This document shows, one piece after another, positions 1-6,400 of a DNA stretch of 8,040 bases. Each line of letters begins with the position of its first letter. Position 1 is the first letter of the stretch. The position numbers and the translations under genes were made by a program. Source of the stretch: an uncultured Atopobiaceae bacterium (GTDB lineage: Bacteria > Actinomycetota > Coriobacteriia > Coriobacteriales > Atopobiaceae); assembly GCA_905233865.1 (NCBI GenBank), contig CAJOGH010000038.1:1-8040 (forward strand), read 5' to 3'. The notes beneath the pieces are model-generated. The model made no database searches and had not been told where the DNA came from. It saw only the letters and a list, made by a program, of their open reading frames with translations.

Positions 1-1734
1 CGAGCCCTCTTCGGCGCAGGTCGATGCGACTACGTTCTCGCGTGTCGCAGCGCCTGGGGTGTGGGGGAGGGCGTCCTCAAAGAGGTCGCCCACGTCCAAG
101 ATCTCCTGGGCGCCCGCCTCGTCAAAGAACTGGCGGTCGCAGCCAGTGCAGGCCCAGTACTCGATGATGCCATCGTGCTCGCAAGTCGCGGGCACCGCTG
201 CCGAGTGGATGAGCGTGTGCTTGTGCACCAGGCGCGGCGTTGTGCGCATCTCCGTCTGGCCGCACTTCGAGCAGGTATGGCGGTCCTGGCCCTCGCTCTC
301 CTCGGTCGGTGCCGTCACTTGCTCCCATGCGCTCCAATCGTGGCCGGTCGCGCGCACCGCTACGTGCTTGCGTGCGAGCTCGTCGCCACAGCCGGCGCGC
401 GTGCAGCGCGTCACGAGGTCATATGACCCGTCAGAGGTGCAGGTCGCTGCCACCTCGTCCTCGCGCGTCGGTGTGCCTGCAGCGTGACCCAGCGGTGAGA
501 TGGTCTCCTGCGTACGGTGAAGGACGTCGACGCATTCCTCGCAGTAACGGGTTGTGGTACGAAGGCCCTCTTCGGTGCACGTAGGCTCATATTCGCCCGT
601 GACTTCGGCACCCTCGATGTGGCCTGGGGCTCCCTCGTCCACCGTCTCGCGTGAGAGCTCGGCTCCGCAGGTCTTGCAGTATGTGACCTCGTCGTGGAAG
701 GCATGGTCTGTGCAACCGTCCGAGGGGAACACGTTCTCCCAGACGGGCGTGTCCGCGGTGTGCCCTGTGGCCGCGATGCTCTCCATCTTCACGTGATTGG
801 GGTTCCTGATGCAGTAAAAGAGCGTGAACCCCGGCGTGATGCAGGTTGCCGGGACACCGATGCGCCCACCATCCCATGAGTGACCAAGGGCCGCGTCCTC
901 CACGAACTCGCCGTCCATGAGCGCCCCGCACGTGGAGCACTCGGTGACCATGTGGTGGAAGCCGCTTGCCTCACAGGTCGGCTCCACACCGTCGACCTTG
1001 TGCGGTGTTCCTGCGGTGTGAGGGACAAGGTCATCGCTGAACACGCCGCGCTCAACCTCTGTGCCGCAGACGGTGCAGTAGTACACCTCGTCGTGGCACC
1101 CCATCGTCGTGCACGTGGAGGGGACCACGTTCTGGATCTGCTTGGCGCCCAGTTCGTGGTTCTTCTTGGGTAGGAAGATGCCGCCCTCGGTCTCAAGGCC
1201 GTATTTGTCCTCAATCTCGTTCGCAGCGTTCTCCTCGTAGAACCAACGGTCGCAGCCGTCGCAGTACCAGTAGGCGATGTGGCCCTCAAGGGTGCAGGTG
1301 GACTCCTCGGCCTCAACGAGGTGCAGACTGTGGGTGTGTGGGAGAACGGGTATGGTGCGCTGGTCGGTGGCGGTGCACCCCTCGCGCGTGCAGTGGCGCC
1401 TCTGCAGCCCTTCCGTTGTCTCGGTGGCGGGTGTGATAGTCTCCCACGCGCTCCAGGCGTGGTGCTTGGGCAAGGTGATTGCGGTTCTGCTGCCCATGCG
1501 TGCGTGGCAGACTGCGCAGGTCTTGGTCGTGTAGTAGAGTCGACCCTCGGTTGTGCACGTGGCCGGCTCTTCTCGCTCAAGGTGGTCGTCGTCGTACCAC
1601 ACGTGGCCCGTCGCCTTGTGCGTCACATCGGTGTAGGTGTGCGAGGGGTCCAGCGTACAGGTGTAGGTGGTTATCTCGTCCTGGGTGCAGGTGCCCTCCT
1701 GCGTCACGCTCGCGTTCCACACGTGGCACTCGTT
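1..1734 (-). repeat. Array of about thirteen Cys/His modules, period about 45 residues
   Basis: From C576 to the edge the protein repeats a pattern of (A/S)TC, xxxG, about 6-9 residues, CxxC, about 15-30 residues, then GH or PH. First Cys of each unit: 589, 633, 720, 781, 827, 871, 914, 959, 1005, 1091, 1146. Two further units, near 678 and 1051, have Glu in its place. The second site varies: CxxC in most units, CxxxxC in two (688/693, 1017/1022) and C-x5-H in two (599/605, 881/887). Units near 720 and 1091 carry a longer form with a YW-C-GC-R-F core. Similar repeats are frequent in gut Gram-positive surface proteins, with no established function that I know. Metal binding or disulfides are inferred. 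Confidence 0.85.
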
Positions 1735-3453
1735 GAAGTTGACCCACTTGGCATAGAGGGTGGTGTCTACCTTCACGGCCTGGGAGAAGTCGTAGGGCTT
1801 CGTGAGCTCGGAGTCCGCGAACCAGCCGCCAAACTCGTAGTGGGGGCGCGTGGGGTCCGTGGGCTTGGTGGCTTGCGCTCCCACGTTCACGTTCTGAGTC
1901 TCCACGGCCGTGCCGCCATTCGAGTCAAACGTCACGCGCCGCGTGATGGGCTTGTACTTGGCGTAGAGCGTGATGTTCTTGGTCACTGGCTTGGAGAAGT
2001 CGTAGGGCTTTGTGAGCTCCTCGTCCTCGCACCACTCTACGAACTCATACCCATCCTTCATCGGGTTGTGGAGGATGCGCGCACGGTCGTTCTCCTTGAC
2101 GCGCTGATTGGGCACATACGAGCCGCCATTGGTCTTTATGGTGACGTCATAGTAGGTGCTCATCCACTGGACATAGAGGACCACGTTTGGGTTACCGTTA
2201 AAGTCGATCGTACTTCCCGTGACGTAGGCTATACCGCTGCCGTCGGGCTTGGTGTTCCAGCCGCACGAATCGCGCCCTCCGTTCGTGAACCTGTTCTTCT
2301 CCGTGGTTACGTGCTCGTCGCCATACAGGTGGGTCCTGTTGTACTCGCTCATGTCGCCCGTGCCGCCGTTGGCGTCGTAGGTGACGCTGCACTCCGTGTA
2401 GACGATATAGCGAGCGCGCACGTACGCATCCTTGCCGTTGAAGTCGCTATAGCGCAGGGTCGATGTCCAGCGGCTCAGCGCGTATCCCGCCGGCATGACG
2501 GACGAGTCGATCCATAGGGGCGCGACCGACTTCTCGTTGTCCGCATAGCGGCTTGGGCCAAACGTGAGCTTGCTCGTGCTGAGGCTCGGCTCGATCTTGA
2601 CACCCGAGCCTAGGATGGATGCGCGAATGGCGGGACCCGACCGCGCAATGAGGTAGTTGTTTTCCAGCGCAGGCCCCGTTGCGCCGTCCTCGAGGTAGAT
2701 GGCTGAACCCGAAGCCTCAATCGTGCACCCCGTGACCTCAAGGAGCTTGCTGCCTTGTGTGACCATAACTCCGTGCTTGGTGGCGCTCTGGCCCGAGCTC
2801 AGCACCTTGACGTTCTTGAGGCGAGAGATCGTGGTCCCGCTGGCCGCGTAGATGCAGCCGGCCACGCGTCCGCCCTCCATGGACATGCTCACGCCCTTGA
2901 GGTAGCACGTGCCAAGCATGTTGTTAAAGGGGAACTGGGCGTGTATCTCGCTGTCCTTGAGCGTGAGCGTGCCGCCCTCCTGTCTGAACGGGAAGTACAG
3001 GTAGGTCCGCTCCAGCTGTACGGTTGGCGACCCGGTGCACGTCATGAGGTTGGAAACGGAGATGGGGCATGACTTGGTGCCTATCAGCTTGAGAGAGCCG
3101 CCCGTGACCTCCACGGCCTCGTTAATCCTCGCGGCTCCCTCGCCCGTCTTGATGGTGATGTTCTGGCCGCTCTTGACCTTGACTGGCCCCAGCCTCGTGT
3201 TCTTGCCGTACTGGTTGATGGTGATGGTCGTCGGACGGGTTCCTGCAGCGTCGATGGCGGGCTGGAGCAGGGAGTAGGTCCCGCCCCGGTCGTCCTCCAC
3301 GAGTCCCTTGGCCTGCGGTGTCAGGGTCGTGGGCACAAGGTCGGTGCGGGCGAGGGCCAGACGTGGCGCTGCCATGCCCAGCATGCCGACAAGAGCCAGG
3401 AGCATGACAACCCATGCCCTCAGCGAGCTCCTGTGCGTCCCCGTGCCCCTCAT
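1..3453 (-). CDS. Large secreted modular surface protein (beta-helix, InlB-type repeats, Cys-rich repeat array), C-terminus beyond the window
   Basis: Hand translation gives 1151 codons from ATG at 3453 to base 1 with no stop, so the gene runs off the left edge. Residues 1-35 are a Sec signal peptide (RSSLR, hydrophobic core, ALA then R36). Residues about 48-293 look like a right-handed beta-helix. Residues 355-570 hold three Listeria-Bacteroides (InlB B-type) repeats. Residues 576-1151 form an array of about thirteen Cys/His modules, the last one cut. Such architectures occur in adhesin-like surface proteins of Coriobacteriia and Clostridia, and a role in attachment is inferred. The start at 3453 was chosen because GGGGGT precedes it; an in-frame ATG at 3465 has no visible ribosome-binding site. 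It lies 18 bases after an LPXTG protein, probably in one operon. The anchor, if any, is outside the window, and no catalytic residues were recognised. Confidence 0.9.
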   Translation of the reverse strand, partial: MRGTGTHRSSLRAWVVMLLALVGMLGMAAPRLALARTDLVPTTLTPQAKGLVEDDRGGTYSLLQPAIDAAGTRPTTITINQYGKNTRLGPVKVKSGQNITIKTGEGAARINEAVEVTGGSLKLIGTKSCPISVSNLMTCTGSPTVQLERTYLYFPFRQEGGTLTLKDSEIHAQFPFNNMLGTCYLKGVSMSMEGGRVAGCIYAASGTTISRLKNVKVLSSGQSATKHGVMVTQGSKLLEVTGCTIEASGSAIYLEDGATGPALENNYLIARSGPAIRASILGSGVKIEPSLSTSKLTFGPSRYADNEKSVAPLWIDSSVMPAGYALSRWTSTLRYSDFNGKDAYVRARYIVYTECSVTYDANGGTGDMSEYNRTHLYGDEHVTTEKNRFTNGGRDSCGWNTKPDGSGIAYVTGSTIDFNGNPNVVLYVQWMSTYYDVTIKTNGGSYVPNQRVKENDRARILHNPMKDGYEFVEWCEDEELTKPYDFSKPVTKNITLYAKYKPITRRVTFDSNGGTAVETQNVNVGAQATKPTDPTRPHYEFGGWFADSELTKPYDFSQAVKVDTTLYAKWVNFNECHVWNASVTQEGTCTQDEITTYTCTLDPSHTYTDVTHKATGHVWYDDDHLEREEPATCTTEGRLYYTTKTCAVCHARMGSRTAITLPKHHAWSAWETITPATETTEGLQRRHCTREGCTATDQRTIPVLPHTHSLHLVEAEESTCTLEGHIAYWYCDGCDRWFYEENAANEIEDKYGLETEGGIFLPKKNHELGAKQIQNVVPSTCTTMGCHDEVYYCTVCGTEVERGVFSDDLVPHTAGTPHKVDGVEPTCEASGFHHMVTECSTCGALMDGEFVEDAALGHSWDGGRIGVPATCITPGFTLFYCIRNPNHVKMESIAATGHTADTPVWENVFPSDGCTDHAFHDEVTYCKTCGAELSRETVDEGAPGHIEGAEVTGEYEPTCTEEGLRTTTRYCEECVDVLHRTQETISPLGHAAGTPTREDEVAATCTSDGSYDLVTRCTRAGCGDELARKHVAVRATGHDWSAWEQVTAPTEESEGQDRHTCSKCGQTEMRTTPRLVHKHTLIHSAAVPATCEHDGIIEYWACTGCDRQFFDEAGAQEILDVGDLFEDALPHTPGAATRENVVASTCAEEGS
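1783..1809. repeat. 27-base direct repeat, copy A (in InlB-type repeat 3)
   Basis: This stretch matches 1993-2019 in 26 of 27 bases (c versus t at 1801 and 2011). It encodes the ELTKPYDFS core of the module. The 210-base spacing equals exactly 70 codons, so it marks the DNA-level relic of module duplication rather than a separate element. Confidence 0.85.
1993..2019. repeat. 27-base direct repeat, copy B (in InlB-type repeat 2)
   Basis: Partner of 1783-1809, differing at one synonymous position. Flanking sequence in the two modules is much more diverged, so this core is unusually conserved, either by constraint or by gene conversion. Confidence 0.85.
2576..3312 (-). other. Predicted right-handed parallel beta-helix domain
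   Basis: Residues about 48-293 begin with the entry motif YSLLQPAIDAAGTRPTTITI, typical of the start of beta-helix domains in Gram-positive surface proteins. Short strands separated by Gly, Asn or Ser turns follow, such as TGGSLKLIGT, EGGTLTLKDSEI, VTGCTIEASGSAIYLEDG and LENNYLIARSGPAI. Pectate-lyase-like and NosD-like folds carry this rhythm. I see no clear polysaccharide-lyase catalytic set, so a binding or structural role is more likely. The call rests on pattern, not on a profile search. Confidence 0.65.
3349..3453 (-). other. Sec signal peptide of the downstream surface protein
   Basis: Residues 1-35 show the three classic regions: a basic n-region (R2, H7, R8, R12), a hydrophobic core WVVMLLALVGMLGMAA, and a c-region ending ALA before R36, which fits signal peptidase I. 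There is no lipobox Cys, so a lipoprotein is unlikely. This supports export of the whole protein. Confidence 0.85.
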
Positions 3454-3457
3454 GGCT

Positions 3458-3463
3458 ACCCCC
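3458..3463 (-). promoter_or_regulatory. Ribosome-binding site deciding the 3453 start
   Basis: On the minus strand the 18-base gap after the upstream stop (TAG, 3474-3472) contains GGGGGT, four bases before ATG at 3453. The run is G-rich and close to the start, so it is a plausible but not ideal Shine-Dalgarno. It overlaps the in-frame alternative ATG at 3465-3463, which itself has no purine-rich site upstream. The short gap suggests translational coupling to the upstream gene. Confidence 0.55.
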
Positions 3464-3471
3464 ATATTGTG

Positions 3472-6400
3472 CTAGTCGTCGCTCTTGTCGCCCGTGTTTG
3501 CCGTCTCTGTGCGCTCGTTCTCCATGCGGCGCTTGGAGTAGGCGACCATCGCCGCCCCCAGGCCGCCAAGGATGGCGGAGGCGACGCCAGGACCCATGTC
3601 GTCGCCGGTCTGAGGCAAGGGCTCCAGGGAGCCCACCGCGTCGGCATCTTCCCAGCCGTTCCATCCCGTGTCGACCTCGACGACGGCATCCCCGAGGTCG
3701 TCGCCGCTCACATCATCTGACGTGCTCACGGTAAGGACGTCGTAAGGAACCTCGAGGTCCTCTATCTCGTCAAAGTCCTCGGGTGTGATGATGTAGTCAA
3801 CGTACTCGTTGCCATCCTCGTCGTACTCGGTTTGGGGCTCTGCGTACTCCTCGAAGTCGATAGACTCGAAGTCGTCTGAGTAGGTCTCGGGATCTATGTC
3901 GTTGTAGTCCTCGCCGCCAAAGTTGATCGTGCCCTCACCTTCGATGTCTGTGTCGTCGGCAAACGTGGCAAGGCTCGTGGTCGTGGAGCTGTCGGAGCTT
4001 GTTATGAGCGGGCTCTTGGGTGCGGCGACAAAGTCCTGCGCGGTAACGCTTGCCTGGACCTTGCCCTCCCAGTTGCTGGGAACCTTGAGCTGGACCGCGT
4101 AGACGGATGTCTGTCCTGGCGCGAGTGCGTAGTCGGGCTCGACGTCCTTGAGGGTTCCGTCGCTCATCTTGGGGTTGTAGTTGGAGGCAATCAGGGTCTG
4201 CTTGTTAAAGGTGATCTTGGTGAGCGTGTCCAGCTTGTTGTCCTTGGCGCCCCGCTTGTGCAGCCTGATGGTGCAACCCGAGAGCGGCACGTTGCCCTCG
4301 TTTCGGATGGTCACGTTGAACGGGCACTTCACACCGGGGAAGGCGTACTCGCCCACGGTCTGGATGCCTATTGCGTTGGCGCACCGCACGTAGGGCATGG
4401 CGGTGTAGCGCACCTCGCCGATGCCGCGACGGCGGTCGGTGAGGTTGGTACTCAGGAACGACATGGCAACGGACTTTTGCGACCCACAGGTCACGAGCGT
4501 GTCCATGTCGTAGGGCACCTGGCAGAACACGAAGGGCTTGCCAAACTTGCCGCCGCGCAGGCGTGACGAGAGCACGCGGTGCTCCTCGACCTCCTCGCGC
4601 GCGTTGCCCTCGCCCTCCTTGGAGTACTCGTAGCCCGGCACGCCCTCGCGTACGGCAGGCCAGTACAGGAACTCGCCGGTTTCGTCGGTACCAAAGGTAG
4701 TGATGGAGAAGTTGGTGGGTCCGATGTCATTGAACTCAAAGCGCGGCTCTGGCACGCGGTACTTCTCGTTAGTCTCGTTCTTGGGGCGCTCGAGTCCCTT
4801 GAGGGTCACGTGGACGAGTTTGCCGCCCATCGAGGCAAGGTAGCCGTCATGGTTGGGCCAGGGAACAAGGTATGCGGGCGCGCGAAGGTTGTAGTTTGTG
4901 TTGCCGCTTCGCTCGGCATCCGGGTCGTAGATGCCTATGAGCTTGGGCTCCCTAACGCTGCCTGGCCAGTAGATGTATGCGGTCTCCTTACGTGCCGCGG
5001 CACCATCCTCCACCAGGAAGTAGTAGGTGTAGATGCCGCGAAGCATCACAATGCGCCAGCCAACGCCAGCACCCTTGTCGATGCCACAGCGCGGCAGCGA
5101 CTCCGCGTGGTAGATGGAACGGTCCTTGAGTTCCGTAAAGACGGTCTGATTGATGTAGTCATCGCCAATGGCAAAGCTTCCGCCGTAGCCGTCAGCGGAG
5201 ATGTAGAAGCTTCCGTAGCCTAACCTGACCTCGTTGGGGTCCTTGCTCATGATTCCCTCTGGGGTCTTCGCGGCGCGTTGGAGGAACGAGACGCACAGTG
5301 CCTTTCTGCTAACGCTTCCAACGGTGTCCTTGAGAAGCATGAGCTTGGGACAGGAATAGTTGCTGTAGGAAAAATCTGTGCCCTTCGTGTCTGCGGGGTC
5401 AAAGACTCGTTCTCCGTGGGACTCCCTACTTGTTAGTAAGCCGGTCTCTCGCCTCGTTATGCAGTTCCAGTTGTATACCTTGTTTATCCATAAATGCAGG
5501 ACAGTCACAGCTTGGTTGCCGGCAAGGTATCCCTTGAGCTGCTCACGCGTGCCTGTCTCGTCGTTACGCTCTTTGATGAGCGAGAAGATCACGATGTAGA
5601 CGTTTGCAGCAGAGGAATTCGTCTCGTCGTCCTCAACGAGTACGTCGTAGTCGTAGTCATAGAGGTACGAGCGGTCAATACTATAGAGCTCCTGTGAGTT
5701 GAAGTCGGCCGTGAAGGTTCTCCGCCTGTTATTGACCTGTGCCTCAAACACCACGCGCGGGCGCGTGACCTCCTTGATGATGGGGGCTCCCTGGGGGTAG
5801 CCAGGGACAGGGGCTGTCCTCCCTGTTATGGCTTTGACCTTTACGGAAGCGATCCTAAAGACAAACGTCGCGCCCATGACGTTGCGGACCTCGGCACGCG
5901 GGTCGCCAAAGACTCCCGCGTTAAAGCGCTCGACGGCTGCGGGAACAAGTCCTGACTGCGTGCCAGCCTTGCTTACGCCAGCCTTGACGATCTCGGCCGG
6001 CCGGTCAAGGTAGGCGCGTGCGAGCGACTCCTTCGGGCTTATCTGGGCTTTGGTGAGCGTGGGCATCTCGTCTGCGGCGGCGCTCAGGCCGGCCGTGGAG
6101 CCGGCCGCCATCCCGCCAAGTGAGGGATTCTCGTCCGGCCTGGAGAACGACATCTCGACGATGGTCGCTGACGAGGCGACGTCCGTGCCCGTTATCGTGC
6201 AGGCGACTTCCTTAGTGGTGTAGTCGATCTTAGCGACCGTTCCATCCTCGTACTGGTAGGACAGGTCGTCGTAGTCGATCTCCCACTCTTCTTCGTCTTG
6301 GGCCATGCTCTCAAAGTCGTCGTCGCCCAGGACGTAGAGTTGCTCCTCAGGGTCCTCCGCAGTCAAGGCGTTCTCAATGGCGTCGATCATGGATATGGAC

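Larger units (their letters stand above)
1744..2391 (-). repeat. Three tandem InlB-type (Listeria-Bacteroides) repeats
   Basis: Repeat 1 spans residues about 355-430 (VTYDANGG ... GWNTKPDGSG ... LYVQW). Repeat 2 spans about 435-501 (VTIKTNGG ... EFVEW ... KPYDFSKPV ... LYAKY). Repeat 3 spans about 505-570 (VTFDSNGG ... EFGGWF ... KPYDFSQAV ... LYAKW). The NGG start, GW centre and LYAxW end are hallmarks of the family (Pfam Flg_new, PF09479), a small beta-grasp-like module common in adhesins. Repeats 2 and 3 are 70 residues apart and clearly closer to each other. Repeat 1 is a diverged GWNTKxDGxG subtype. Confidence 0.9.

Noticed and set aside
789..1580. A 263-codon minus-strand open frame rich in Pro, Arg, Ser and Thr
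   Set aside because: It is an alternative frame of the Cys-rich array. The composition is that of a frame-shifted GC-rich gene, and the true frame shows regular Cys/His periodicity.
1..1734. Multihaem cytochrome (CxxCH) reading of the Cys-rich array
   Set aside because: Only one unit has His directly after CxxC (CAVCH at residues 646-650). The others have G, D, V or another residue, so haem attachment is not supported.
1279..2517. A 412-codon open frame on the plus strand
   Set aside because: It is the exact codon-register mirror of the minus-strand gene. Stops there would need TTA, CTA or TCA codons on the real strand, which are rare at this GC. The product has no recognisable domain and is rich in Val, Gly, Arg and Ala as shadows are.
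2576..3312. Pectate lyase or other polysaccharide-lyase enzyme
   Set aside because: The fold pattern fits, but I could not see a conserved catalytic Arg, Lys or Asp set, so no enzymatic call is made.
3122..3664. A 180-codon minus-strand frame spanning the gap between the two genes
   Set aside because: It crosses the end of one real gene and the start of the next, and its Gly/Arg/His-rich sequence has no domain. The LPQTG end and the signal peptide in the other frames are clear.
4579..5223. A 214-codon plus-strand open frame, with others at 6298-6873 and 7009-7518
   Set aside because: They lie antisense to the surface protein, whose frame carries a coherent sorting signal and domain patterns. 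They have no domains and no upstream ribosome-binding site that I can see.
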